A stretch of DNA of 64,000 nucleotides from Clostridium puniceum (GCF_002006345.1 NZ_LZZM01000127.1:16309-80308), one strand, 5' to 3'. Counted from the first letter of the stretch, positions 37,524 to 48,155 are shown. Notes: generated by a model from the sequence alone, not told the origin. A program made the numbers and translations.

Positions 37524-37560
37524 TATGAGAGTTTATGTAGAGTAAGCTCTCATTTTTTTG
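37524..37560 (+). terminator. Rho-independent terminator
   Basis: TGAGAG...CTCTCA with T7 tail follows the DUF3298 frame. A second hairpin at about 37601-37640 (AATCTGA.ATTTTC / GAAAAT.TCAGATT) lies in the same spacer and may act as back-up. Confidence 0.75.
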
Positions 37561-37659
37561 TGGAGAAAATTTTAATAAGTAAATTAAAAATAAAGTATAA
37601 TAATCTGAGATTTTCATATTTATAGAAAATTTCAGATTAAATTATTTCATAAGAATGTA

Positions 37660-37668
37660 TGTTATAAT
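37660..37668 (+). promoter_or_regulatory. Extended -10 of the second SWIM gene
   Basis: TGTTATAAT, ~68 bp before the ATG, at a distance similar to that of the first SWIM gene. Confidence 0.45.
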
Positions 37669-37736
37669 GATGGCAGTAAAATTTAACAAGAAACAGTTTT
37701 TTAGTTATATAAAAAGTAAAGTGCAAAGGAGTTACC

Positions 37737-39437
37737 ATGAATATAGATAATTTTAAGGAATATATAGATAAAATAATTTTAGAGAGAGGCTATGACTATT
37801 ATATTGATGGGAATATAGTTGACACTCGTAATGAAGGAGATAATACTTACATATTTGAAGTACAGGGAAGTGAAGACTATCAGGTTGTAGTACAGCTTGA
37901 TACTAATGGTGAAATAATTTATTCTGAATGTGATTGTCCATACGATTTTGGACCAATATGTAAGCATGAAGTTGCAGCTTATTATGAATTAGCTGAACAT
38001 ATAAGCAATGTTATTAATGATAAAGTAGAAAATAGAAATAATGTTATTAATAAAAAGTCAAAAAAGGTAATGATGAAAGAGCCAGAAATAAAAGAAGTTT
38101 TGAGCAACCTTTCAAAAGAAAAGCTAATAGATATTATATTGGATATAACCAAAAAAGATAGAACTTTAAAAGATAGCCTTATTGTAAGATATTCAAAAGG
38201 AAATAGTGAACAGGAACTTAAAAAATGCAAAAAGTTAATAGATTCAATTGTGAAAAAGCATTTAGGAAGAGAGAGATTTATTTCCTATAGAGAAGCTGGT
38301 TATTTTGTAAGCGACATGGAAGAGTTATTAGAAAAGATACGAGAAACAGATGATATAATATTGGCAGTCGATATTGCTTTTTTAGTAATAGATGAGGGAA
38401 TAGAGGCTTTTCAATATGCCGATGATTCTGATGGTGATGTTGGTGGCTTAGTATCAGAAACCATTAATTTAATAGGTGAAATAATAAGTTACAATGAAGA
38501 TATAGATATTAATATAAAGGAAGAGCTATTTGAGAGATTGTTAAGTAAAGGTGAAAGTAAGATTTTTGATGATTGGACAGATTATAGAATGGACATTTTA
38601 GGATTATGTGTTGATGTTGCAATTACGGAAGTTCTTAGAAACAAACTAAAGATAAAATTAAATTACTTAATTGATAAAAATTATAAGAATGAGTATATGA
38701 AATACAGCAACGAATGTATGCTTCATATATTATTTAATATGATAAATAAGTATGGAACTAAGGAAGAAGCAGAAGAGTTTATAAAGGACAACTTAAAGTT
38801 TTCGTCTTTTAGGGAATTATTTATAAACAAATATCTTAAAGAGGAAAATTATGAAAAAGTTTTAGAATTGTCATTAGACGGAGAAAAACAAGATGCAAGA
38901 TTTGCTGGGTTAATTTTAAAATGGAAAAAAATAAGATATTCAGCATATAAAGAACTTTCTATGAGAGAGGAACAAAGAAATTTAGCTAAAGAGCTTTTAC
39001 TTCAGGGTAATTTTGAATATTATAAAGAATTAAAAGAATTGGCAGAAGATAAAACAAATTTTTATAATAATTTAAAACAAGAACTTAAAAAATATGACCA
39101 TTGGCATTCTGAAAGAATTTTTCTTCAGATAATATTAGAAGAAAAGGATTTAGATGAAACAATGGAATATGTAAGAAAAAATCCAACAAGTATAGATAAT
39201 TATGCAGAAATTTTAATGGATAAGTTTAAGGATGAAGTAATAGAGATTTATAAAAGATATATAAAATTTGAAGCTAGTCATGCATCAAATAGAAGTAATT
39301 ATAAAAATATATGTGGAATAATTAAAAGATATAAAAAAATTGCTGGAAAGCAAAATCAAACACAAATGATAAATGAATTAATTGCTTTATATAGAAAAAG
39401 ACCAGCTTTTTTAGATGAACTTAGTAAGATTAAATAA
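37737..39437 (+). CDS. SWIM zinc-finger protein, copy 2
   Basis: 566 aa, collinear over its whole length with the protein at 7609-9312 and keeping the SWIM ligands C65-x-C67-x7-C75-x-H77 (ECDCPYDFGPICKH). Differences are scattered, mostly conservative, and heaviest in the linker at ~85-105, as expected for two functional paralogues under selection. Both upstream regions end CAAAGGAGTTA.CATG, so regulatory DNA was copied too. The stop codon overlaps a decayed LysR gene start. Function unknown. Confidence 0.8.
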   Translation: MNIDNFKEYIDKIILERGYDYYIDGNIVDTRNEGDNTYIFEVQGSEDYQVVVQLDTNGEIIYSECDCPYDFGPICKHEVAAYYELAEHISNVINDKVENRNNVINKKSKKVMMKEPEIKEVLSNLSKEKLIDIILDITKKDRTLKDSLIVRYSKGNSEQELKKCKKLIDSIVKKHLGRERFISYREAGYFVSDMEELLEKIRETDDIILAVDIAFLVIDEGIEAFQYADDSDGDVGGLVSETINLIGEIISYNEDIDINIKEELFERLLSKGESKIFDDWTDYRMDILGLCVDVAITEVLRNKLKIKLNYLIDKNYKNEYMKYSNECMLHILFNMINKYGTKEEAEEFIKDNLKFSSFRELFINKYLKEENYEKVLELSLDGEKQDARFAGLILKWKKIRYSAYKELSMREEQRNLAKELLLQGNFEYYKELKELAEDKTNFYNNLKQELKKYDHWHSERIFLQIILEEKDLDETMEYVRKNPTSIDNYAEILMDKFKDEVIEIYKRYIKFEASHASNRSNYKNICGIIKRYKKIAGKQNQTQMINELIALYRKRPAFLDELSKIK

Positions 39438-39625
39438 TGAAATGGCAGTAGCTAGAATATTTTAAGATAATAGCGGAAAGGGAGACTTTTACTGAGGCAG
39501 CAAATTTACTTTCTGTAACACAACCGGTCTTAAGAAAGACTATTTCTAGATTAGAAGAAGAGCTGGAAGTCCCTTTATTTGAAAAAATGGACGTAATATA
39601 AGATTAACTTCATCACTTTACCATA
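39437..39625 (+). pseudogene. LysR-family regulator, 5' remnant
   Basis: ATG 39437 reads MKWQ, TAG (39449-39451), then LEYFKIIAERETFTEAANLL and SVTQPVLRKTISRLEEELEV, the HTH of LysR regulators. A frameshift follows near 39590 (GRNIRLTSS in another frame). No effector domain remains. The stop is one base change from CAG (family consensus WQQLEYF). Confidence 0.8.
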
Positions 39626-39974
39626 GGAACACATTTTATGCCTGAAATAATAAGTGACTTTTTAAATAAATGCCCAAATGTTTAAAGATTTTGTGATAGA
39701 AGTTATCTGTAGCTTGGAGTTTTATTAAATTTCAAGAGCAATAGAGAAATTGAAAAAGGCTGAGTAAGAACAAGAGAATTTTTGGAAACCAATTATGAGA
39801 TAGCTTTAATAAATTGTTATAATTTACAAAAGAGTAATTTAGAGCTAGAATATACAGAGAAAGCTTTAGCTTTAGACTAAAATTTTCAAGAGGATAATGA
39901 CTTGAAAATTATGATTTAAGAGATATTAAAAGATAATTAAGACGTATAGAATAAGAACATAAGGGGTAATTATT
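39626..39974 (+). other. Degenerate spacer with TPR-like scrap
   Basis: Several short frames interrupted by stops. One, about 39780-39880, reads REFLETNYEIALINCYNL and LEYTEKALALD, like a tetratricopeptide end. No intact gene. Confidence 0.35.
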
Positions 39975-41714
39975 TTGAATATTGAAAATAGTATAATTTT
40001 TATAAATGATGAAGATAAAACAGAAGCGGTAATAAACTGTTATCAAATAGAAGATGATAAAATTGAAGTAAAATTAAATAATGGTGAAAGTAATATTTAT
40101 GGTGATAGTCAAGTTAAGTGGAGTACAAAATTTGAGCCGATTGAACTGAGAAATGTTGTGATTTATGAAAATGAAGTGCAAATGACAAACCTTTTAAAGG
40201 CTATAATTTTTGAGGAATTTGATAAAATAAGAATTATTTTCAAAGATGGAAGCAATAAGTTATACTCAAGAGATAAATTAGTTATTAGAGATAATGGCCT
40301 TGAGGAACCTATTGTAGAGAATAATTTTATGTATTTTAAAGAGATTTCAAAGCAGCTTGATTTATACAATGATTATGATGGTGTAAGTAAAATACTTGAA
40401 AAAATTTCTGTTATAAATCCGAATAGTGCACTTGTAAATTATTTAAATCCAAAATCAATTGAAATAGGATATGATTTCGATTTTGCAATATATCCTTTTG
40501 GGTTTAATTTAAAGCAAAGGGAGGCAGTAGAAAAAGCTCTTAATAGTAAAATAAACATTATAGAGAGTTCATCAATAGCAGATAGGACTGAAGTTATATT
40601 AAATGTCGCTGCAACTGCTGTTTTAGAGGGGAAAAATGTAGTAATAGTTACTAAGGATGATTTTTCAGCCTTAAAATATCTAGAAATACTTAAACAATCA
40701 GATATTGATTTTACTGTGAATCATTTAAAAGAGAATGAAACAAACAGTTTTCAAAATAATTGTGAACAGTGGCTTAGAAATCCTAGCGGTAAGTTTGAGC
40801 ATGAAAATCTATCTGAGAAAAAAGCAGCTTTGGTTAGTATTCAAAATGAGTTAGTTAAAAAATTGGAAAATCAAACTAAAATTGAAAGTTTAGAAGTTCA
40901 AAAATCCTATCTAATTTTTGACAATGCTGAACTTGAAAAAGCTATTGAATCAAATGAAGTTAAAATACCAGCTTCTGTGTTAAGCTTTAGCACAGAGAAG
41001 CTTTTAGCCTTTAAGGAAGAATATAGTTCAATTATTAAAAAGCAAGGACATATAAGCTTTTTGAGAAAAATAATGTTTATATTCAAATATAATATTTTAG
41101 ATTTTGGTTTTTATAATATTAAACCTGAAATATTGGAAAAAGTATTAAGTGAAGCTTATAACAACTTAAAAATTGATGAGATAGATATAGAAATAAAATT
41201 ACTACAGAGCAATTTAGATAAGAATAAAATTAACATGGAAATAGAACAATTCAAAAAAAAATCAATGGAAGTATTAAAGAGTGGGCTATATGAATACTTA
41301 AAGAATAGTAAAGAAATGAACATATCTCAAATAGAAGGAGAAGACGAAACATTAAATAAAAAAATAAACTATCCTATTTTAACTTCAGCAAGAGATTTCT
41401 TTATAAATACAATTAATAATAATTGTATTTTTGATTATGTGATTCTTGATGAGGCAGCAGATATGGATATAGTTACAGGTGCGTTAGCATTTGCAAGAGG
41501 AAGAAACCTTATTATTATTGATGATTTAAACGAAATCCAAACCAAATTAGATGACACAATAGCTAATGAATTGGTTGAAATTTTCGATAAAAACCAAGTA
41601 AACCCAGCATACAAATATCTAGATAATTCATTAATATCATCACTTAACCAATTGTTTGAGAAAGTTCCCAAAACAGTGTTTTCAAAAAAATACAAAGGGA
41701 ATAATAGGACATAG
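39975..41714 (+). CDS. SF1 (DNA2/AAA_11-like) helicase fragment lacking Walker A
   Basis: 579 aa. N-terminal ~165 residues unassigned beta-rich domain. At ~178-192 a Q-motif-like FGFNLKQREAVEKAL is followed, where AAA_11 helicases have GPPGTGKT, by IIESSSIADRTEVILN, so the P-loop Gly-Lys-Thr is gone. A coiled coil follows (~280-440). The Walker B-like strand YVILDEAADMD (~492) is kept. The C-terminal helicase motifs are missing: the frame ends at 41714, and 41715-41815 continues briefly in another frame (GHRLLYEKLIVKNES..). Either a decaying gene or a non-ATPase derivative; the long frame without stops argues it was lost recently or is still used. Confidence 0.7.
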   Translation: MNIENSIIFINDEDKTEAVINCYQIEDDKIEVKLNNGESNIYGDSQVKWSTKFEPIELRNVVIYENEVQMTNLLKAIIFEEFDKIRIIFKDGSNKLYSRDKLVIRDNGLEEPIVENNFMYFKEISKQLDLYNDYDGVSKILEKISVINPNSALVNYLNPKSIEIGYDFDFAIYPFGFNLKQREAVEKALNSKINIIESSSIADRTEVILNVAATAVLEGKNVVIVTKDDFSALKYLEILKQSDIDFTVNHLKENETNSFQNNCEQWLRNPSGKFEHENLSEKKAALVSIQNELVKKLENQTKIESLEVQKSYLIFDNAELEKAIESNEVKIPASVLSFSTEKLLAFKEEYSSIIKKQGHISFLRKIMFIFKYNILDFGFYNIKPEILEKVLSEAYNNLKIDEIDIEIKLLQSNLDKNKINMEIEQFKKKSMEVLKSGLYEYLKNSKEMNISQIEGEDETLNKKINYPILTSARDFFINTINNNCIFDYVILDEAADMDIVTGALAFARGRNLIIIDDLNEIQTKLDDTIANELVEIFDKNQVNPAYKYLDNSLISSLNQLFEKVPKTVFSKKYKGNNRT

Positions 41715-41876
41715 ATTGCTATACGAAAAATTAATAGTTAAAAATGAAAGCTACTATAAGATAAGAAATATAACAGGAATAGATGATAAAAATATGTTTG
41801 AAGTCGTTGTTTAAAAACATTTTAAATAAAATAAGGTGTAATAAGAAAAGACTGATATAGGAACTTGGAAAATACA

Positions 41877-41885
41877 TGTTATAAT
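41877..41885 (+). promoter_or_regulatory. Extended -10 of the DUF4132 operon
   Basis: TGTTATAAT, ~117 bp before the start at 42002. Confidence 0.4.
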
Positions 41886-42001
41886 AAAAAAATAAAAATA
41901 AATACAATAATATGGTTTATTTGCATAGTGTCAACAAAGGTGAAAATATTAGCATATTTTTTAAATTTCTTAGAAGTATTAAAATTTTTTTAGGAGGTTA
42001 T

Positions 42002-42421
42002 ATGAAATTATATGTAAATGTAAAGCAGGCAAGCTCGCGTAAAAACTTTATATCAAAGGAAGAAATAACTTTAGAGGTGATTCCTGCTACCTTAAGATTA
42101 TTAATAGAACAAATTATAATTAAAAACGTTAAAGAATTTAATGACAACATAAAAAAGGAAAAACTAGTGGAGTATTTGACAGCAGAGGAAATAGAAACAA
42201 AAGCTGAACTTGGGAAAGTTTCATTTGGAAGTCTTTATAATGATACTAAACAAAATTTGAGTAAAGCTTTAGAAAATGCTTTTACAGCTTATGAAGATGG
42301 TATTTATAAAGTATTTGTAAATGATGAAGAAACTGGAAAGTTAGATGAAGCTGTAAATTTAAATAATGGAGATATTTTAACTTTTATTAAATTCACAATG
42401 CTAGCAGGCAGATTGTGGTAA
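42002..42421 (+). CDS. Small protein co-encoded with the DUF4132 protein
   Basis: 139 aa from ATG 42002, directly behind TAGGAGGTTAT; the in-frame ATG at 41912 has no such site. Alpha/beta, acidic, no signal or membrane segment (MKLYVNVKQASSRKNFISK..). Ends 18 bp before the giant gene, so the two are one operon. I recognise no family, but in similar bacteria a short partner commonly precedes DUF4132 genes; the partnership is inference. Confidence 0.75.
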   Translation: MKLYVNVKQASSRKNFISKEEITLEVIPATLRLLIEQIIIKNVKEFNDNIKKEKLVEYLTAEEIETKAELGKVSFGSLYNDTKQNLSKALENAFTAYEDGIYKVFVNDEETGKLDEAVNLNNGDILTFIKFTMLAGRLW

Positions 42422-42439
42422 AAAGAGAGGAGTAGCATT

Positions 42440-45400
42440 ATGAGTTATTATACGGAAAGAGAAGAATTGGTTATAAATCATTTGAAAAAAGTTTTGAATA
42501 AAAAAACAAATGGAAACCTAGAAGCTATGAAGCTTATTGAGCTTTTTAAAAATTATAAGGAAGCTGATTATAAGGAAACACAAAATAGATACCAAGAGTT
42601 TGAAGTTGCCTTATGGAAGCAAGAGACTAAATCTATAGAGGAAATTTTTGAAGGTGATAGATATAGCTTTTTAGAATTATTATTTGGCGAAGAAAATGCA
42701 AAAATATTTAAAGCTGTTTGGGATAAGGCTACAAGCTATAGCTATTCTGTAGGTGGTTATAGAAGGTCTTATAAAACTAAAAAGGCTTCAAAATTATATC
42801 TTAATAAAAATATGACTAAACTTAGAGAATATTTGTATTTAACTACCTCTCAATTCTCACTTGATAAATATTTTCAGGGTGAGAGAGAGAGTTATGGGTA
42901 TAATAGTGTAATTTCAGATATTATAGCAGTTGAAATAGATAATAATGAAAATAAGGTTTTAGAGCAGCTTAGAGAAGTTATTTACAATGATAACAATGCT
43001 TCATTAATTACAAGAGAAATGATTAAAGGTATTTTGATGAGTGAAAATGAAGAAGCGCATAAGATGATAGGAGAGCTTTTGCTTGCTGCAAAGCTTCAAG
43101 AGGGCTTAAGGCAAAGTATAGTTGAAAGCTTGGATGAAGGCTCTAGAAAAGGCTTTTTATATATTCTTAAACTTATAATAGATAACAATTTAATGAGATT
43201 TTCTTCAGTAGTTAGGGCTTTTTGTACCTGGACTGGCTTAAACTTAGAGGTTGAAAAACCAAAAGTTATAAAAAAATCCTTTGAAGCAGCTTATAACTGT
43301 TCGATAGACGAGGAGTATAGAAAGTCATGCTTGACTTCAGAAGATAATCTTTTGATTTATATAAGCCTGTGGTCTGTTGCTTTTGATGAGATCCAAGATA
43401 TAGAGGATCTATTAAAAACTTTATTTCATGGTGAGTATAAATATAAAAAATTACTTGCTCTTGAATTTTTATATGAAACTCAAGATCATATTTTAATGCA
43501 TAAAGCAGCTTGTGAAATGTTAGAGGTGGATGATTTTGAAATTATAGCTTTAGCTGTTAGAAATATATTTAATAATTTAAACTGCTATGGTTTAACCTAT
43601 AATTTAGAGCGTCTTGAAGAATACAAAAAATTAGGAAATAAATATTATGGCAAGGACCTTTTTCATAAGCTAAAGAGAATTATTGATAGGATGCCAAAAA
43701 AAGAAATAAAGTATGAAGAAGTAGTATTTCCTTGGATTAAAGTAAATCTTAATGTAAATGAATTGATGGAAAAATTAATATTGTCTGCTGGAATTACAGA
43801 AGATGAAGCTATATTAGAGGTTTTCATAGATTATAAAGATAAGATGAATGTAATTTCAAGGGAATTATTCTTTGGAGAATTCTTAAAAAAACCTAAAAAC
43901 AATAAGCAAAGAACAGCATTAATTGAAGCTTGTGGTGATAAGAGCCAGCAAGTTAGAGTAGAAGCCTTTGAAAATGTTAGTGCTTTAAAACTTAATAGTG
44001 AGGATTATAAATACATAGAAAATTTATTGAAATATAAGTATGGAGATTTAAGAAAGAGTTCAATAAAGCTTCTGCTTAAGCAATCTAGTGAAGAGCTCTT
44101 AAATACTGTTAAAAATTTGGTTGCAGGTAAAGAGGAAAATAAAAAGCTAGCAGCAATTGAAATAGTAAATAGTATTGAAAATGATCCAAAACATAAGGAC
44201 ATATTTGAAAAGTGTTTAGAATATGTTTCAGCAGTAAATGATACTTTGCAAAACAGCAAATTGGCTGTTAAAAGCAGCAATAAGGATAAAAAGAATCTTA
44301 AAAACCTTGAAAATGGTTTTGGTTTATATGAACCTTGTAAAAATTATGCTCCATTAAAGGTCAGCAGAGATAAAAAAGTAACTTATGAATTTTCAAGTGC
44401 TTATGAAAAAATTAAGGACATTGCTTATAGCTTCAGTAATTTAATTAATGAAAATCGAGAATTTGAATACGAAGTTACAGAGTGGGATGATAGCAAAACA
44501 ACAGTAACTTTAGGTGGCTCATATTATCTTATTCCTCTTAACAGAAAAATTACTGGAACAGGCTTGGAGAATTACCCACTGGCAGAAAAGGTAAGAGCTT
44601 TTGCCAAGGAGAATCAGCTTGAGGGGTGGAACCTTATGGAGCTGGATTTCTATTTGAGAATGGCGGATAGGAATGAATATGGAACTTATCTCGAGTGGTA
44701 TAAAGAATTTTTAGACAATAATTTTAATTATAAAACCATTAAAGAACTTAAAAAGGTTATAGATAATATACCATATCACAATCATATACTGACTTATGTA
44801 TATTTATTAGTGGAAGAGCTTCCAGAGGCTGAAAGATTCCAAATCAGCAAGGCAATAGCTCAATATATATATGAAGCAATACCTGCGGAAAAGCATTTGG
44901 AGGAGTATTCAAAAAAAGAAGAATATTATAGATATAACCGAAGCAATATGAAAGCTTATGTAGCTTCAGCAATACATATAACTCATTGGCTTAGAATTAT
45001 GCTTGAAAGTGCTAAAGATGATAAGGTTTTTGGTGAAGCTTTTACTATTACTTATAATTATTATAAAGCTAGCAATTTCTATGCAGAAATGTCTTTTAAT
45101 TTAAACTATTTTGGCAGAGCGCTTGAAATTGGAATTATTGGTGAAAATGAAGCTCTTAAAGAAATTATAGAAAGACCAGTAAGTTCAAGACATATGCATA
45201 GTTTAACAAGTCAAAATTCATATGATAAAAATATACTTAGTGAATATAAGAAAATCTTAAAGCTAGGTGAAGCAGCAGTAGATGTTATTGCAGAAATTGA
45301 AGCAGGTAGGGGAGATTTAGATACGGAAGTAACAACTCTAGCAGCTCAAATTCAAAAATGTCAGGGAGTAAATATTTTTGCTCAAATTATACTAAATTCA

Positions 45401-47359
45401 GAAAAAGATACCTATGTTAGAGGCTACAACTATGTAGGCGGAGACTGTACTAAGAAAGCTATATTAAGTCATTTATTAAAATGCTGTTATCCTAAAGCAG
45501 AAGAAAATGCAGAAAGCTTAAAGGAAGCCTTAAAAGGAAAAAAAGTAACTACAAAACATTTAATTGAAGCGGCTATGTATTCACCACAGTGGTTGGATAT
45601 AGTTTCAGATTATATAGGTTATGAGGGGTTAAAGTCAGCTTGCTGGTATTTCCATGCTCATGTTAATGATAATTTTTCAGAGGAAAAATCTGCTATTGTA
45701 GCAAGATATACACCTATATCAGCAGAGGATTTAAAGGATGGAGCCTTTGATCAGCAATGGTTTAAGGAAGCCTATAATACTATTGGAGAAAAAAGATTTA
45801 AAGATGTATATGATAGTGCAAAATATATTGCAGCAGGTGCTTTACACAAGAGATCTCAGCTTTTTGCAGATGCTACCTTAGGAAAGCTTAAGCAAAAGGA
45901 AGTTAAAGGTAAAGTTCAAGATACGAGAAATAAGGATTATTTACTGGTTTATGGATTAATTCCTGTTAAAGATGAAAAAGATTTATTAGAGCGTTATGAA
46001 TATCTTCAAGAGTTTATTAAGGAGAGTAAAAAGTTTGGAGCTCAAAGACAGGCAAGTGAAGGTAGAAGTGGGAAAATAGCCTTGACTAACCTTGCTAGAA
46101 ATGCTGGCTTTTCAGATGTAAATAGATTAATTTGGAATATGGAAACAGCTAAAATCCAAAGTATATTGTCATATCTAGAACCAAAGGCTATAGATGAGGT
46201 GGAGGTTAAGCTTACAATTGATGAACTTGGACAAGCAGATGTGCTTTGTATTAAAGCTGGTAAAGCATTAAAGAGCATACCTGCAAAGCTTAAGAAAAAT
46301 GAATATATATTGGAAATAAATCAATCAAAGAAAAGTTTAAAAGATCAATATGTAAGAGCAAGAAAGAGTTTTGAGGAAGCTATGGAAAATGGTGAAGGCT
46401 TTAAGGGTGAAGAGCTTATGAAGCTGTGCAAAAATCCAGTATTAAAGCCAATAATCAAAAATCTTTTATTTAAGGCAGGAACTTTTATTGGGTATTTAAC
46501 TGAAGATATTTTAGTTGATTATAAAAATAATACTTATAAATTAAAGGAAGATGATGAGGTAATAATAGCTCACCCTATTTATTTATACGAAGCTAAAGTT
46601 TGGCAGGAATATCAAAAAGATATATTTGCAAAGAAAATTGTGCAACCTTTTAAACAGGTGTTTAGAGAATTATATCTTCCAAATTCAGATGAATTAAAAG
46701 AGCAGACCTTATCCAGAAGATATGCAGGACATCAAGTGCAGCCTAAAAAGACTTTGGCACTTTTAAAAACTAGAGGCTGGATGGCAAGTGATGAAGAAGG
46801 GCTTCAAAAGGTTTATTATAAAGACAATATAATTGCAACTATTTATGCTCAGGCAGACTGGTTTTCTCCAGCAGATATAGAGGCGCCTGTTCTTGAATTT
46901 GTAAGATTTGAAGATAGAAAAACTTATAAACATTTAAATTTAGCTCATATGTCTAAATTGATTTTCTCTGAAGTTATGAGAGATCTGGACTTAGTTGTGA
47001 GTGTAGCTCATGTAGGCGGAGTAGATCCAGAAGCAAGCCTTTCAACTATTGAAATTAGAACTGCAATTGTAGAAGAAATATTAAAGCTTATGAAGCTTTC
47101 AAATGTCAAGCTAAAAGGCTCACATGCATATATTACAGGAGCTCATGGAGAATACACAGTACATTTAGGCAGTGGAGTAGTACATAAAATGGGAAGCGGC
47201 TCAATAAATATAGTTTCAGTACCTTCTGGACATAGAGGAAAGCTATTCCTGCCATTTATAGACAGTGATCCAAGAAGTGTAGAAATAATAACAAAGATTA
47301 CACTTTTTGCTGAAGACTCTAAGATAAAAGATCCAAGTATATTAGAGCAAATTATATAA
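42440..47359 (+). CDS. Giant DUF4132 (YehI/MolR-like) protein
   Basis: 1639 aa. N-terminal ~450 residues are helical. A HEAT-like repeat block is at ~485-590 (KQRTALIEACGDKSQQVRVEAFENV). A long middle region follows. The C-terminal ~350 residues form the conserved DUF4132 domain (RRYAGHQVQPKKTLALLKTRGW, ISTxEIRTAIVEEIL, SHAYITGAHGEYTVHLGSG). E. coli YehI, a DUF4132 protein, is in an AAA/VWA cluster, but here no AAA or VWA gene is adjacent. Function unknown; large, soluble, probably scaffold-like. Behind AGAGAGGAG. Confidence 0.8.
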   Translation: MSYYTEREELVINHLKKVLNKKTNGNLEAMKLIELFKNYKEADYKETQNRYQEFEVALWKQETKSIEEIFEGDRYSFLELLFGEENAKIFKAVWDKATSYSYSVGGYRRSYKTKKASKLYLNKNMTKLREYLYLTTSQFSLDKYFQGERESYGYNSVISDIIAVEIDNNENKVLEQLREVIYNDNNASLITREMIKGILMSENEEAHKMIGELLLAAKLQEGLRQSIVESLDEGSRKGFLYILKLIIDNNLMRFSSVVRAFCTWTGLNLEVEKPKVIKKSFEAAYNCSIDEEYRKSCLTSEDNLLIYISLWSVAFDEIQDIEDLLKTLFHGEYKYKKLLALEFLYETQDHILMHKAACEMLEVDDFEIIALAVRNIFNNLNCYGLTYNLERLEEYKKLGNKYYGKDLFHKLKRIIDRMPKKEIKYEEVVFPWIKVNLNVNELMEKLILSAGITEDEAILEVFIDYKDKMNVISRELFFGEFLKKPKNNKQRTALIEACGDKSQQVRVEAFENVSALKLNSEDYKYIENLLKYKYGDLRKSSIKLLLKQSSEELLNTVKNLVAGKEENKKLAAIEIVNSIENDPKHKDIFEKCLEYVSAVNDTLQNSKLAVKSSNKDKKNLKNLENGFGLYEPCKNYAPLKVSRDKKVTYEFSSAYEKIKDIAYSFSNLINENREFEYEVTEWDDSKTTVTLGGSYYLIPLNRKITGTGLENYPLAEKVRAFAKENQLEGWNLMELDFYLRMADRNEYGTYLEWYKEFLDNNFNYKTIKELKKVIDNIPYHNHILTYVYLLVEELPEAERFQISKAIAQYIYEAIPAEKHLEEYSKKEEYYRYNRSNMKAYVASAIHITHWLRIMLESAKDDKVFGEAFTITYNYYKASNFYAEMSFNLNYFGRALEIGIIGENEALKEIIERPVSSRHMHSLTSQNSYDKNILSEYKKILKLGEAAVDVIAEIEAGRGDLDTEVTTLAAQIQKCQGVNIFAQIILNSEKDTYVRGYNYVGGDCTKKAILSHLLKCCYPKAEENAESLKEALKGKKVTTKHLIEAAMYSPQWLDIVSDYIGYEGLKSACWYFHAHVNDNFSEEKSAIVARYTPISAEDLKDGAFDQQWFKEAYNTIGEKRFKDVYDSAKYIAAGALHKRSQLFADATLGKLKQKEVKGKVQDTRNKDYLLVYGLIPVKDEKDLLERYEYLQEFIKESKKFGAQRQASEGRSGKIALTNLARNAGFSDVNRLIWNMETAKIQSILSYLEPKAIDEVEVKLTIDELGQADVLCIKAGKALKSIPAKLKKNEYILEINQSKKSLKDQYVRARKSFEEAMENGEGFKGEELMKLCKNPVLKPIIKNLLFKAGTFIGYLTEDILVDYKNNTYKLKEDDEVIIAHPIYLYEAKVWQEYQKDIFAKKIVQPFKQVFRELYLPNSDELKEQTLSRRYAGHQVQPKKTLALLKTRGWMASDEEGLQKVYYKDNIIATIYAQADWFSPADIEAPVLEFVRFEDRKTYKHLNLAHMSKLIFSEVMRDLDLVVSVAHVGGVDPEASLSTIEIRTAIVEEILKLMKLSNVKLKGSHAYITGAHGEYTVHLGSGVVHKMGSGSINIVSVPSGHRGKLFLPFIDSDPRSVEIITKITLFAEDSKIKDPSILEQII

Positions 47360-47393
47360 TTTAGATGAATGCTTAATTATGAAATTTTGATCG

Positions 47394-47427
47394 GCAGGGT
47401 GGCTAATGAAAATTAGTAACACTCTGC
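47394..47427 (+). terminator. Hairpin downstream of the DUF4132 gene
   Basis: GCAGGGTG.CTAAT / ATTAG..CACTCTGC; the T-tract after it is weak, so termination is tentative. Confidence 0.45.
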
Positions 47428-47508
47428 ATAATAATTGATTTTAATTAGTTAGGCATATGGATTGGTTATTTTTTAAATGTGCCTTAAAGAAAAAGGATGG
47501 TAATGCGA

Positions 47509-47932
47509 TGTATGCAAAATCTTATATAGATAAATTTTTTAACTCAATATATGAATATGAGTCAAAGGTTGAACTGCTTCGGATTGCTTATTCAGAATTT
47601 GAAAAATCCCCAAATACCTTGCTAAATTGGATTGTTGAATTATGTGAAATTATGAATTGGCAGGCAATGTCTTGTAGATCAGGAGTTTTGACATATTATG
47701 ACGTATTAGATACTGATTTTGTAGAAATATTAACTAAGAATTTAAAAGAAAAAAATGAAATCGAAATTTTAAGTATATATATTTCAAGAATAAATAATTA
47801 TGATAATGAAGAATTAATGATTTAAATTACGCTGCACAATTTGTAAAAGAACTAAAAGGTGAATATAGAATGCCACAAGTGTTAAAACAAGTTGATAGGC
47901 TATCGAGAGAGCTGTATAAAGAAGAAAATTAA
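47509..47932 (+). pseudogene. Unknown small gene, frameshifted near its 3' end
   Basis: From ATG 47509 (GGATGG upstream) ~105 codons read MYAKSYIDKFFNSIYEYES.. to TAA at 47823. The next frame over, starting at 47826, continues in the same style (NYAAQFVKELKGEYRMPQ.. VDRLSRELYKEEN) to TAA 47930-47932. A one-base indel around 47815-47825 would join them. Family not recognised; helical, acidic, like the small orphan proteins downstream. Confidence 0.55.
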
Positions 47933-48155
47933 CTTTAGATTTTCTTCTTTACTTAATTTACAAATAAGCGAAAAACGTTGTATAAATAACATTTTAAGCA
48001 TATATAGTATATTGTCAAATATATAATTAGATAATATAATTAATGTTGGTAAATTAATAGAAAATTGTAAATTATATTTGAAATATGTAAAATGAGATTT
48101 TCTTGATTTATTTTACATAAAATAATAATTTAAAACATATCAAGGAGGTGTATTT

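Noticed and set aside
37982..38230. Antisense frames over the SWIM, mcrC, jetC and helicase genes
   Set aside because: All are shadows, hydrophobic and without Shine-Dalgarno sites, mirroring A-rich coding strands.
47509..47932. Programmed frameshift in the small gene at 47.5 kb
   Set aside because: No slippery heptamer or downstream structure at the shift; simple decay is more likely.
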